This document shows, in pieces, positions 25,135 to 33,342 of a DNA stretch of 33,994 nt (the first letter of the stretch is position 1; each line of letters opens with the position of its first letter). The stretch is from a virus: positions 1-33,994 of IMG/VR virus record IMGVR_UViG_3300042945_000515; one strand, 5' to 3'. Made by a program: the position numbers and the translations under genes. The notes under the pieces are model-generated. The model had not been told where the DNA came from and ran no database searches. It saw only the letters and a program-made list of their open reading frames with translations.

Positions 25135-26399
25135 ATACAGAAGCAACCTTAATCTCTGCGGTGTGTAAGAATAAAGACATTAGTACACTACTTGCAGATA
25201 ACGTTGATGAGCTATTTACATCACATAGAGACATATGGGAAAGCCTAAAGTCATACTACTATAAGTTTAAGGCAGTGCCAGAAGCAGGCGTTCTTATGGA
25301 ACGTCATAAAGACTTTGAGCCAGTAGAATCTAAGGCGGAGACTGGATATTACCTAGACATATTAAAGAATGAGTTTATTTCAAACAAACTAAAAACTATT
25401 ATCTTGCGTGGAGGATCTGCACTCAAAGAAGATGCAGCATCTAGAGTTCTTGCACAAATGCAAAGTGACCTTGCTGGCCTAAGCAGATACACAAACAATG
25501 TAAGAGACTTAGATATTATTGATGTTGAAAGTGCTGCACGACACTATGAGGCAGTTAAAGAGCGTTCATCTGTAATGGGCGGAGCCCCAGGAATCCTTAC
25601 AGGATTTGAAGCCATAGATAAAGCATACCCAACAGGTATGGCACCAGGACATTTGATTGTAGCAATTGGTTGGCCAGGAAAAGGAAAGACATGGTTTACT
25701 GCCTACCTAGCATGCAAAGCTTGGGAGCAAGGCTTTAAACCAATGATTGTATCCCTTGAAATGTCTCCAGAGAATATGCGTGACCGTATCTTTACAATGC
25801 TTGGCTCGGGTATCTTCCGTGCAAGTGATTTGTCAAAGGGTGATATTAACATTGATGATTTCCGTAACTGGGGAAACAAAAAGTTTGAGGGTAAGAATAG
25901 TTTTGTTCTTATCTCTAATGAGGGTGCATCAGAAGTTACTCCTGCAACAATTCAAGGAAAGATAGATCAGCATAAGCCAGACTTAGTTATCTTAGATTAC
26001 CACCAGCTATTTAATGACAACAAGCGCTCTAACTCTGAAGTAGAAAGAAATAGAAACGTTTCTCGTGAGTTTAAGATGCTTGCAGTTTCTAACAACATTC
26101 CTATTATTGATATCACCGCTGCAACAGCAGACGATATCTCTGATCAAGATAATCCGCCAATGATGAGCCAAGTGGCTTGGTCAAAGGCAATTGAGTATGA
26201 TGCTGATATGGCCTTAGCCGTTCACAGATACCCACAAACTAATATGATTGAGATTGTCTCTCGCAAGAATAGACATGGTCACGATTTTAATTTCTATCTA
26301 GACTGGGATATCAACCGTGGTATCGTCAAGGAAATTTACGAGAATCCATTCCAAAAAGATGAACCACAAACAGATAAAAAGATTTCAAGTAAGGGTTGA
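25131..26399 (+). CDS. dnaB-like: Replicative DNA helicase, DnaB-type
   Basis: A 422-residue hexameric helicase that unwinds DNA at the fork. Residues 1-130 are the N-terminal helical domain (EATLISAVCKN; FTSHRDIWESLKSYY). The RecA-like domain has Walker A GWPGKGKT (180-187) and Walker B LVILDYH (D289). The DnaB signature IVSLEMSPENMRDRIF follows Walker A, and a late RKNRHGHDF resembles the conserved RKNR motif. The GTG start overlaps the upstream stop by 4 nt. The length is a little short against E. coli DnaB (471), as is common in phage. It is directly upstream of the small protein and primase genes, so they are probably one primosome cassette. Confidence 0.9.
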   Translation: MNTEATLISAVCKNKDISTLLADNVDELFTSHRDIWESLKSYYYKFKAVPEAGVLMERHKDFEPVESKAETGYYLDILKNEFISNKLKTIILRGGSALKEDAASRVLAQMQSDLAGLSRYTNNVRDLDIIDVESAARHYEAVKERSSVMGGAPGILTGFEAIDKAYPTGMAPGHLIVAIGWPGKGKTWFTAYLACKAWEQGFKPMIVSLEMSPENMRDRIFTMLGSGIFRASDLSKGDINIDDFRNWGNKKFEGKNSFVLISNEGASEVTPATIQGKIDQHKPDLVILDYHQLFNDNKRSNSEVERNRNVSREFKMLAVSNNIPIIDITAATADDISDQDNPPMMSQVAWSKAIEYDADMALAVHRYPQTNMIEIVSRKNRHGHDFNFYLDWDINRGIVKEIYENPFQKDEPQTDKKISSKG

Positions 26400-26658
26400 G
26401 TTTGCTGACGACTCTGGTATACCTAGATTAAAATACCAGTACGAAAGCATGCTTACTCACGATATGAGAAGCAAAGGTTATGTCAGAGTGCTTGACATAG
26501 ACACTAGTTTTTCGATAGAATTTGACGGACAAACGTGGGTGTTCTTAATGACACTCTACGGGGTATATGTAGGAAAGAAGAAGGCATGGCTATCAGAGGG
26601 TATAACGCAAGGAAAATTGATTCCACGCAATATGCGCCCAACCATATCAAGTCAGTAA
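26359..26658 (+). CDS. Small protein between helicase and primase
   Basis: A 99-residue protein from the ATG at 26359. A longer reading from 26317 would run 83 nt into the helicase gene, so I prefer the later start. Conserved-looking features are VRVEFADDSGIPRLKYQYES, MRSKGYVRVLDIDTSF and WVFLMTLYGVYVGKKK, giving a compact alpha/beta domain. It overlaps the helicase by 41 nt and the primase by 73 nt. Its position suggests a primosome accessory role. I do not know a family name. Confidence 0.6.
   Translation: MNHKQIKRFQVRVEFADDSGIPRLKYQYESMLTHDMRSKGYVRVLDIDTSFSIEFDGQTWVFLMTLYGVYVGKKKAWLSEGITQGKLIPRNMRPTISSQ
26492..26521 (+). promoter_or_regulatory. Possible internal promoter upstream of primase
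   Basis: TTGACA (26492-26497), 18-bp spacer, TAGAAT (26516-26521). It is inside the coding sequence of the preceding small gene, where Asp/Ile codons alone can create such bases, so chance is possible. It would start transcripts about 58 nt before the primase ATG. Confidence 0.35.
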
Positions 26659-27584
26659 TAAAAGCTTTAGGCTTAGATGTAGTTGCGGAACCAGGCAATG
26701 AGGTTATGTTCTACTGCCCTTTTCATTCTAATAGACACACTGCAAGCTGTTGCATAAACAAATCATCAGGTGCATGGTTATGCTTTAACCCATCATGTGG
26801 AGAGTCTGGAACATTAACTGAGTTAGTTAGACGTGTGCTACACAAGAATGACTTTGAAGCAATTAGATTTATTGCAACACAAGAGCAAGCCGCTCTTAAT
26901 AATTTTGATGAGATTATGGCAAATATGTTTGAAGAGAAGCCAGACTTCGAAGAATTTTCCCAAGAGACTTTAGATAGACTTCATACAGATCTTCTAGCAA
27001 GCCAAAGCGCAAAAGACTATCTTAAATCAAGAAGTATTAATGAGGATTCTATGAACCATTTTGGATTAGGATATTCTACTTCAATGAATATGGTTATTAC
27101 TCCTGTGCATAGTCCAGACGGAACACCAATAGGTTTAGTGGGAAGATCAATCGAGGGCAAGTCATTTAAAAATAGCACCAACCTGCCTAAGAGCAAAACA
27201 TTATTTAACGTTCATCGTGCAAAGAAAATTGGTGAGAATGTTATTGTGGTTGAATCCAACTTTGATGCAATTAGAATACATCAAGCTGGGTTTCCAAATG
27301 TAGTAGCCGTCCTTGGCGGTATATTGTCCACAGAACAGCAAAAGCTTTTAAATAGATATTTTAATAAAATAACTGTAATGACAGACGCAGATTTGGCTGG
27401 CAGAGAGCTAGGCTTGAGCATAGCCAATAGATTAAAAAATAAAGACCTCTTGTGGGCTTCCCATGAATATGGTAAGATATATCCACATGATGCAAAAGAT
27501 GCTGGTGATATGACTGACGAAGAAATTAAAAGCTGTATTAAAAATGCAGTGTCAGACATAGAATACAGATCTTGGACCCCATAA
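26586..27584 (+). CDS. dnaG-like: DNA primase, DnaG-type
   Basis: A 332-residue primase that makes RNA primers for the fork. Zinc-binding CHC2 ligands are C44, H47, C66 and C71. TOPRIM residues are E223 (VVESNFDAI) and D267/D269 (TDADLAG). Start choice: ATG at 26586 has AGGAAAG about 8-9 nt upstream. A longer reading from 26535 would add 17 residues (GVLNDTLRG...) that lack a site and look unlike primase N-termini. It is shorter than bacterial DnaG (about 580) because the C-terminal helicase-binding domain is missing, so contact with the helicase may be made by another protein. It overlaps the upstream gene by 73 nt. Confidence 0.88.
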   Translation: MAIRGYNARKIDSTQYAPNHIKSVIKALGLDVVAEPGNEVMFYCPFHSNRHTASCCINKSSGAWLCFNPSCGESGTLTELVRRVLHKNDFEAIRFIATQEQAALNNFDEIMANMFEEKPDFEEFSQETLDRLHTDLLASQSAKDYLKSRSINEDSMNHFGLGYSTSMNMVITPVHSPDGTPIGLVGRSIEGKSFKNSTNLPKSKTLFNVHRAKKIGENVIVVESNFDAIRIHQAGFPNVVAVLGGILSTEQQKLLNRYFNKITVMTDADLAGRELGLSIANRLKNKDLLWASHEYGKIYPHDAKDAGDMTDEEIKSCIKNAVSDIEYRSWTP

Positions 27585-27637
27585 TAAAAACAAACTAAAG
27601 ATGGATATACACCATCAACTATATGAAATGAGGAAAC

Positions 27638-28306
27638 GTGGGAATAGTAAGAGGGTTGAAAGACCTTAACAAAGTAATGGACAAGCCACAGTCTTCAGGT
27701 GGAGACGGTACAAAGGCTCGTTGGGTTAAGTTAGAGGATGCAGAAAGCGTTAAAGTTCGTTTTCTTCAAGAACTTGATCCAGACTCACCTACCTACAATG
27801 AAAAACTAGGTCTTGGATTTATTGCAGTAGAACACACAAATCCAAAAGACTATCGCCGTAAGGCCCTATGCACAATGGAAGACCAAGGTAAGTGCTACGG
27901 TTGCGAACAACACCGCAAGGATTACAAGGCAGGATGGAAGGGTCGTTCACGACTTTACATTAATGTTCTTGTAGATGATGGCAAGGAAGATCCTTATGTA
28001 GGAATCTTGTCTCAGGGTTCGAGTGGTAAGACAATCACACCAACACTTATTGAGTATGCTGGAGAGATGGGAAGCATTACTAACCTAATGTGGCGCATCA
28101 AGCGTACTGGTACAAAGACAGACACAAGTTACACAATTATCCCGCTTGCAAAAGATGAAACACCATTTGATGGTTCATCACTTGAGCTTTATCAGCTTGA
28201 GGATACAGCAGTGCGTGACATGCCATACACAGAGCAAGAAGCATTTTTTGCTGGTGAAAATAATAGTGGCGAAGAGTCTACCTCATCAAGTAGCGTAGAC
28301 TGGTAA
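27638..28306 (+). CDS. ssDNA-binding protein, gp32-like
   Basis: A 222-residue protein that coats single-stranded DNA at the fork. H66, C78, C86 and C89 have almost the spacing of the T4 gp32 zinc site (H-x12-C-x9-C-x2-C). The central domain (RSRLYINVLVDDGKEDPYVGI, in parts; then YAGEMGSITNLMWRIKRTG) looks like an OB fold. The acidic C-terminal tail ends SSSSVDW, like the partner-binding tip of SSBs. The GTG start has GAGGAAAC 4-5 nt upstream. Arginine codons are nearly all CGN after the first, as in the capsid gene, implying abundance. It lies between primase and polymerase. Confidence 0.82.
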   Translation: MGIVRGLKDLNKVMDKPQSSGGDGTKARWVKLEDAESVKVRFLQELDPDSPTYNEKLGLGFIAVEHTNPKDYRRKALCTMEDQGKCYGCEQHRKDYKAGWKGRSRLYINVLVDDGKEDPYVGILSQGSSGKTITPTLIEYAGEMGSITNLMWRIKRTGTKTDTSYTIIPLAKDETPFDGSSLELYQLEDTAVRDMPYTEQEAFFAGENNSGEESTSSSSVDW

Positions 28307-28329
28307 TAGGTTAAGAGGCGGAGAGTTAA

Positions 28330-31300
28330 ATGAAATTTACACATCTACATGTGCATTCCTACTATTCTTTAATGGATGGACTTAACTCTCCCCTCGAACT
28401 TGTTCAAGCAGCAAAAGCGGCGGGACAAACAGCAATAGCAATTACAGATCATGGAACATTATCATCACACCGTGAAATGCAAATTGCGTGTAAAGAAGAA
28501 GGCATCAAGCCAATCCTTGGAGTAGAAGCCTACATATCTCCAACAGATAGATTCGACAAGGCTTCAAAGACAGACAAATCTATTCAAGCGTATAACCATA
28601 TCATCCTGTTAGCAAAGAATAAAAAGGGATTAGAGAATATCAATACTCTCCAAGAGCTTGCTTGGAACGAAGGCTTTTATCATAAGCCTAGAATTGATAG
28701 AGAAGTATTAGATCTATATAGCGAAGGCATCATTGTTCTGAGTGGATGTCTTAATGGATTAATTAGTAAGGCTATTGATAGAGGCAGTCTAGATGAGGCC
28801 AGAACTTTACTTGAAGGATTTAAGAAGACATTTGGCCCAGACTTTTATATTGAGGTTCAATCCCATAACCCTGAACCAATTAACTCTGCCCTATTAGAAT
28901 TAGCGGATGAACTTAAAATTAAGGCGGTGGCAACAGGAGATGCTCACTTTGCTAAAGAAGAAGATAGGGTCCTAGAAGAGGCAATGCTCATATTGTCGAC
29001 ATCTCCTAAGATGGATAAAGATGCTGATTTTGAAATGTCTAGACAGATTAAAGATATTAATGAAAGACTAAATTACCTATATCCAGACCGTAGAATATCC
29101 TTTCAAGACTACAATCTATTCATTCAATCAAGAGATGAAATTGAGGCTGATTTCAATAAGGCTGGAATTACTCGTACAGATATATATGAGAATACTATGG
29201 AGATTGCAGATAAAGTTCAGGAATACGATTTTAACAGGGGTTTAGACCTGCTCCCTGTACCCAAGACCGATGCCGACCAGAAGTTGGCTCAGATGGCCTC
29301 TGAGGGCCTTAAAAGGCTAGGTATGTCAGACTCTCAAGTCTACATTGACAGGCTTAATGAAGAGCTATCTGTAATTAAAGATAAGTCATTTGCATCATAC
29401 TTCCTAGTTGTAGCAGATATGATTAACTGGGCAAAGGGTAATGATATTAAGGTAGGTCCAGGTCGTGGATCCGCTGCAGGCTCATTGGTCTGCTATGCGC
29501 TTGGTATTACAGATGTAGACCCAATTAAATATGACCTTCTGTTCTTCCGTTTTATTAACCCAGAACGTAATGACTTCCCTGATATTGATACAGACTTTGA
29601 AGACCGTCGTCGTAAAGAAGTTAAAGATTATTTAAAGAAGAAGTTTAAGCACGTTGCATCTATTTCAACATATACTTATTTTAAGGATAAGGGTGTAATC
29701 AGAGATGCTGCTCGTGTATTTATGGTTCCTCTTTCAGATGTTAACCGTGCAATGAAGTCTATTGATACCTTCGAAGACTTTGTTGATTCACCAAACACTA
29801 AAGAGTTTAGAACTAAGTATCCTGAAGTCCTATGGCTTGCAGATAGACTGCGTGGAAGAATTAGATCTGTAGGCGTACACGCTGCAGGTGTTGTAGTTGC
29901 AAAAGATGATTTGAGAAAGTATGCTCCTGTTGAATCAAGAGCTGATGCAAGTGATTTAGTATCAGGTAGAATTCCTGTCGTTGCATACGATATGGATACG
30001 GTTGCGGATATAGGTCTTATCAAACTAGATGCACTAGGACTTAAGACCTTGTCTGTAATTTCAGATACCCTTGCTTCAATTAAAAAGCGTTCAGGTAAAG
30101 ACATTAATCTTTCCGAGTTAACACTTGACGATCCAGATGTTTATAAGGTTCTAAGTGAAGGCTATACAAAGGGAGTGTTCCAAGCAGAAGCAACCCCATA
30201 TACTAATTTGCTAATCAAGATGGGCGTAGATAAATTTGAAGATCTTGCTGCTTCTAATGCGTTGGTTCGTCCAGGTGCTATGAATACAGTAGGTGCTTCC
30301 TATATTAAACGTAAGCACGGAGATGAAGCGGTCCAGTTTATTCATCCAATTATGAAGCCTTTTACCGAGAATACATATGGTGTTATTATATATCAGGAGC
30401 AGGTTATGCAGGCATGCGTACACCTGGGCGGTATGACTTGGTCAGAGGCTGATAAGGTCCGCAAGATTATTGGAAAGAAGAAAGATGCAAAAGAGTTCGA
30501 CCAATTCAAAGATAGGTTTATTGCTGGGGCTTCAAAACACATTTCTAAGAAGCAAGCCGAAACGCTCTGGCATACTTTCGAGGCTCATGCTGGGTATTCT
30601 TTTAACCGTTCCCATGCTGTTGCTTACTCTATGCTTTCTTATTATACTGCTTGGCTCAAGACTTATTATCCTTTGGAATTTATGTTCTCGATTCTTAAAA
30701 ACGAAAATGACAAAGATGCGAGAACGGAATATTTAATTGAAGCAAAGCGACTAAAGCTTAGCATTAAACTTCCGCACATTAATGAATCAGATGTATTCTT
30801 TTCTTTAAAGGAAGACTCGATTCGATTTGGTCTTGGAGAAGTAAAGTTTATTTCAGATAGCATTGCTAACAAGATCATTGATCAGAGACCCTTTAATTCT
30901 TATTCAGAGTTTATCGATAAAGCTTCCAAGAAAGGTAGCGGAATTAATAGTCGTGCCATCTCTGCTTTAAATGCAATCGGAGCGGCGGCATTCCCAGATA
31001 ACCCTAGAAGCGGAAATGAAAAAGATAGTTACTACGAGTATCTAGGCATACCTACATTCAACCTAGAGGGAATTCCACCACGTATTAAGTCACAAGCAAG
31101 ACCGATTGAAGAGTTCGAGGACTTAGGTTCATTCGTTATGTTTGGCATGGTTAAATCAATCAAGCGTGGTAATGGATGGGCACGTATTGAGTTGGTAGAT
31201 GAAACAGGATCGATTGGCCTATTCCATACAGAGCAAACTCAAATCGAGACTGGCCAAATGTATTTTATTCTTGTAGGAGATAATAGAATTGCACGTTATG

Positions 31301-31599
31301 TAAAGGTTAGCGAGATTGACCCAACAGGGTCCAACTCATTTGTAGACTATCTATATAAGAAGCAGTATGACCTTGACGAAGACGAGTATATTGTAGTAGA
31401 CTTTACTCCATACGTAACAAAGGCTGGCAAGACAATGAGCCATATAATTCTTTCAAATGCACAAAAAGAATTGACTAGAGTAATTGCTTTCCCAACAATG
31501 TATAAGATGTCTCTTGCTAAGATGCGAGAAGGCATGAAGTGTAATGTTGTTCTATCGACTTTGGATGATGGAACCTTAATGGTAAAGGAAATAAAATGA
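28330..31599 (+). CDS. dnaE-like: DNA polymerase III alpha subunit (DnaE-type)
   Basis: A 1089-residue replicative polymerase. The PHP domain is residues 1-260 with all nine expected metal ligands (H7, H9, D16, H41, E66, H90, C140, D204, H206). The polymerase domain has GPGRGSAAGSLV (about 376-388), catalytic D418/D420 in PDIDTDF, and D567 in LIKLDALG. A finger/helix-hairpin-helix section follows (SFNRSHAVAYSMLSYYTAW). A C-terminal OB fold (FVMFGMVKSIKRGNGWARI) is present. The length is close to DnaE1 enzymes (about 1160-1180), a little shortened at the C-terminus. GGCGGAGAG precedes the ATG. The gene is coupled to the next by ATGA. Confidence 0.93.
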   Translation: MKFTHLHVHSYYSLMDGLNSPLELVQAAKAAGQTAIAITDHGTLSSHREMQIACKEEGIKPILGVEAYISPTDRFDKASKTDKSIQAYNHIILLAKNKKGLENINTLQELAWNEGFYHKPRIDREVLDLYSEGIIVLSGCLNGLISKAIDRGSLDEARTLLEGFKKTFGPDFYIEVQSHNPEPINSALLELADELKIKAVATGDAHFAKEEDRVLEEAMLILSTSPKMDKDADFEMSRQIKDINERLNYLYPDRRISFQDYNLFIQSRDEIEADFNKAGITRTDIYENTMEIADKVQEYDFNRGLDLLPVPKTDADQKLAQMASEGLKRLGMSDSQVYIDRLNEELSVIKDKSFASYFLVVADMINWAKGNDIKVGPGRGSAAGSLVCYALGITDVDPIKYDLLFFRFINPERNDFPDIDTDFEDRRRKEVKDYLKKKFKHVASISTYTYFKDKGVIRDAARVFMVPLSDVNRAMKSIDTFEDFVDSPNTKEFRTKYPEVLWLADRLRGRIRSVGVHAAGVVVAKDDLRKYAPVESRADASDLVSGRIPVVAYDMDTVADIGLIKLDALGLKTLSVISDTLASIKKRSGKDINLSELTLDDPDVYKVLSEGYTKGVFQAEATPYTNLLIKMGVDKFEDLAASNALVRPGAMNTVGASYIKRKHGDEAVQFIHPIMKPFTENTYGVIIYQEQVMQACVHLGGMTWSEADKVRKIIGKKKDAKEFDQFKDRFIAGASKHISKKQAETLWHTFEAHAGYSFNRSHAVAYSMLSYYTAWLKTYYPLEFMFSILKNENDKDARTEYLIEAKRLKLSIKLPHINESDVFFSLKEDSIRFGLGEVKFISDSIANKIIDQRPFNSYSEFIDKASKKGSGINSRAISALNAIGAAAFPDNPRSGNEKDSYYEYLGIPTFNLEGIPPRIKSQARPIEEFEDLGSFVMFGMVKSIKRGNGWARIELVDETGSIGLFHTEQTQIETGQMYFILVGDNRIARYVKVSEIDPTGSNSFVDYLYKKQYDLDEDEYIVVDFTPYVTKAGKTMSHIILSNAQKELTRVIAFPTMYKMSLAKMREGMKCNVVLSTLDDGTLMVKEIK

Positions 31600-31811
31600 C
31601 AGAAGATGTTGATGGTTTAATTACTTCAATTAGTATGAATCAAGTTCTAGTTGCACTACTTGAAGAACATGGAAAGCTAACGGTTCCGACCCTTAGATTC
31701 TTGGATGTCAATGTGAGTAATAAGGATTTAGTTATAGATTATGACGAGGAAGGCCCGTCATTTACTTTCAGTTTAAGGGAGAAAAATGGAGTCGAATCAG
31801 ATTCTGACTGA
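31596..31811 (+). CDS. Small acidic protein (71 aa)
   Basis: This gene starts in an ATGA overlap with the polymerase gene and overlaps the MazG-like gene by 26 nt. The product is acidic, with a helical start (ISMNQVLVALLEEHGKLTVPT) followed by beta strands and a polar acid-rich C-terminus. No recognised family. Tight coupling to polymerase suggests co-expression. Confidence 0.6.
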   Translation: MTEDVDGLITSISMNQVLVALLEEHGKLTVPTLRFLDVNVSNKDLVIDYDEEGPSFTFSLREKNGVESDSD

Positions 31812-32133
31812 GTATGGTCTAGACGCTTTGTCTGCCATTCTTCATGAAACCGCAAGAGAAAAAGGATTTTGGGATGGAGAATATAACCATGACAAGATCG
31901 GTAATAAGTTAGCCCTAGTACATTCGGAAGTAACTGAAGTGTTGGAGGCTATTAGAAAGTCAAAAGGAAGCGAAAGCATTGTAGAAGAAATGGTCGATGT
32001 AATAATTAGACTACTTGATATTTATGCTGCAATGAGAAATGAAGAACAGGTATTACATAGCCTAGATGAAATTCTAGAAAAGAAAATGAATATAAATAAG
32101 GAACGCCAAAGGCTTCACGGAAATTTATTTTAA
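31786..32133 (+). CDS. mazG-like: MazG-like nucleotide pyrophosphohydrolase
   Basis: A 115-residue all-helical enzyme. The metal-binding motifs are E48-x2-E51 (SEVTEVLEA) and E67/E68-x2-D71 (EEMVDVIIRLLD), typical of MazG/dUTPase-superfamily pyrophosphatases that split NTPs or dNTPs to the monophosphate. In phages this may clean the nucleotide pool or lower host alarmone levels; which applies here is unknown. AAGGGAGA gives a good ribosome site. The length fits single-domain phage MazG proteins. Its last codons contain the promoter for the recombinase. Confidence 0.85.
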   Translation: MESNQILTEYGLDALSAILHETAREKGFWDGEYNHDKIGNKLALVHSEVTEVLEAIRKSKGSESIVEEMVDVIIRLLDIYAAMRNEEQVLHSLDEILEKKMNINKERQRLHGNLF

Positions 32134-32142
32134 TGCTATACT
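32114..32142 (+). promoter_or_regulatory. Promoter for the recombinase gene (extended -10)
   Basis: TTCACG (32114-32119), 17-bp spacer, TATACT (32137-32142) preceded by TGC. The predicted start lies near 32149, 14 nt before the ATG at 32163, so the leader would be very short. Confidence 0.65.
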
Positions 32143-32162
32143 ATAGGAAAGAAAGAGTTTAA

Positions 32163-33167
32163 ATGACAATAGAAATAGACAGCATTTTAGCTAAGCTAGA
32201 TCCAAAAACAAGAGCACGAGTTCAGTCTGCACAGGATGTCCAAGTTGAAAAGCAACTTACTCCTAGTATCGGATTAAACTTTGCGTTGCGTGGAGGGCTA
32301 GGCTACGGAAGACAAGTACTCGTATGGGGTAATAAGTCTGCTGGTAAATCTTCTTTCTGCCTACAGATGATTGCTCTTGCACAAAAAGAAGGCAAGACAT
32401 GCGCTTGGATTGATGCAGAAGCTTCCTACGACCAATCTTGGGCAGAGCAACTTGGAGTAGATTCCTCTTCCCTTATTTACTCACCAGCAAAAACTGTTAA
32501 TGATATGGTTGATGTTGCTACCAAGTTAATGGACGCAGGAGTTGATATGATTGTAGTAGATTCAATCTCAGCCTTGCTTCCTGCTATCTATTTTGAAAAA
32601 GACGGAAACGAAATGAAGGATTTGCAAGATACTAAGCAAATCGGCGCTGAAGCAAAGGATATGACCCACGCAGTCAAGATGTTAAACTATGCAAACAAAA
32701 ACACACTACTTGTTCTCATCTCACAACAACGAAATCAATTTGGATCTATGCATGCTAGTCACATCCCCACAGGTGGCATGGCAGTCAAGTTCTTCTCTTC
32801 CACAGTCATTAAACTCTGGTCGTCTGAAGCTGAGGCGAATGCTATTAAGGCTGGGGTTAAAGTTGGCGACAAGATCATTGAACAAAGGGTTGGACGACCA
32901 GTTAACTGGATTGTTGATTACAACAAACTCGGCCCCCCAAATCTATCGGGACAATACGACTTCTACTATCAAGGGAACGTTCTTGGTGTAGACAGTGTTG
33001 GAGAAACTTTAGATGTTGCTGAAATGTGCGGCATAGTAGAAAAGGGTGGAGCATGGTATACAGTAAATGGAGAACGTTTTCAAGGACGTGCAAAGGCTGT
33101 AGCGTATTTAAAGGAAAATCCAGATGTTGTAGACAAATTAATAGGCGAGATAAATGCCAAACATTAA
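32163..33167 (+). CDS. recA-like: RecA-type recombinase
   Basis: A 334-residue strand-exchange ATPase (RecA/UvsX group). Walker A is GNKSAGKS (56-63), Walker B ends at D133 (MIVVDSISALLP), and QQRNQFGSMHASHIPTGG covers the L1/L2 loop region, with the GGMAVKFFSS and IKLW strands that follow in RecA. The short N-terminal helix domain (ILAKLDPKTRARVQSAQD) is present. The C-terminus is shorter than bacterial RecA (about 350). The leader is short, with only a weak GGAAAG or AAGAAAGAG site. It probably supports replication restart and repair. The 3' end overlaps the next gene by 14 nt. Confidence 0.92.
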   Translation: MTIEIDSILAKLDPKTRARVQSAQDVQVEKQLTPSIGLNFALRGGLGYGRQVLVWGNKSAGKSSFCLQMIALAQKEGKTCAWIDAEASYDQSWAEQLGVDSSSLIYSPAKTVNDMVDVATKLMDAGVDMIVVDSISALLPAIYFEKDGNEMKDLQDTKQIGAEAKDMTHAVKMLNYANKNTLLVLISQQRNQFGSMHASHIPTGGMAVKFFSSTVIKLWSSEAEANAIKAGVKVGDKIIEQRVGRPVNWIVDYNKLGPPNLSGQYDFYYQGNVLGVDSVGETLDVAEMCGIVEKGGAWYTVNGERFQGRAKAVAYLKENPDVVDKLIGEINAKH

Positions 33168-33342
33168 TGAGTTTCTTAATCAACCAGAGCGTATCTTTTC
33201 TCCAGAGCTTGAGAAAATAGGCGGAACAAAGCCTTGCAACAAGTGTGAAAAAGATTCTACAGAATATTTTTGGGATGCATCTACTTTGACCATATCGTGG
33301 GAATGCCCAGATGGACATAAGAATTCTTATGTGGTCGGATAA
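33154..33342 (+). CDS. Small zinc-ribbon-type protein (62 aa)
   Basis: The ATG lies 14 nt inside the end of the recombinase gene; GGCGAGA lies 4 nt upstream. C28-x2-C31 and C51-x3-H55 form a C2-CH zinc ribbon, with aromatic residues between (YFWDASTLTISWEC). It may bind ssDNA or help the nuclease encoded next. No function known. Confidence 0.65.
   Translation: MPNINEFLNQPERIFSPELEKIGGTKPCNKCEKDSTEYFWDASTLTISWECPDGHKNSYVVG

Noticed and set aside
26535-26585. Extended N-terminus for the primase
   Set aside because: No ribosome site for 26535, and the internal ATG at 26586 has AGGAAAG at suitable spacing.
27572-27616. TTGGAC ... TATACA and the GATGG/CCATC repeat ahead of the ssDNA-binding gene
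   Set aside because: The two hexamers are 28 bp apart, too far for a promoter, and the repeat has only 5-bp arms with no T tract. A promoter is expected here because the gene seems highly expressed, but this sequence does not support one.
27601-27672. 23-codon ORF overlapping the start of the ssDNA-binding gene
   Set aside because: No ribosome site, no domain, and it overlaps a strong gene in another frame.
28275-28301. AGTCTAC/GTAGACT inverted repeat at the end of the ssDNA-binding gene
   Set aside because: The 13-nt loop, lack of a T tract and location in the Ser-rich tail codons make a terminator unlikely; probably chance.
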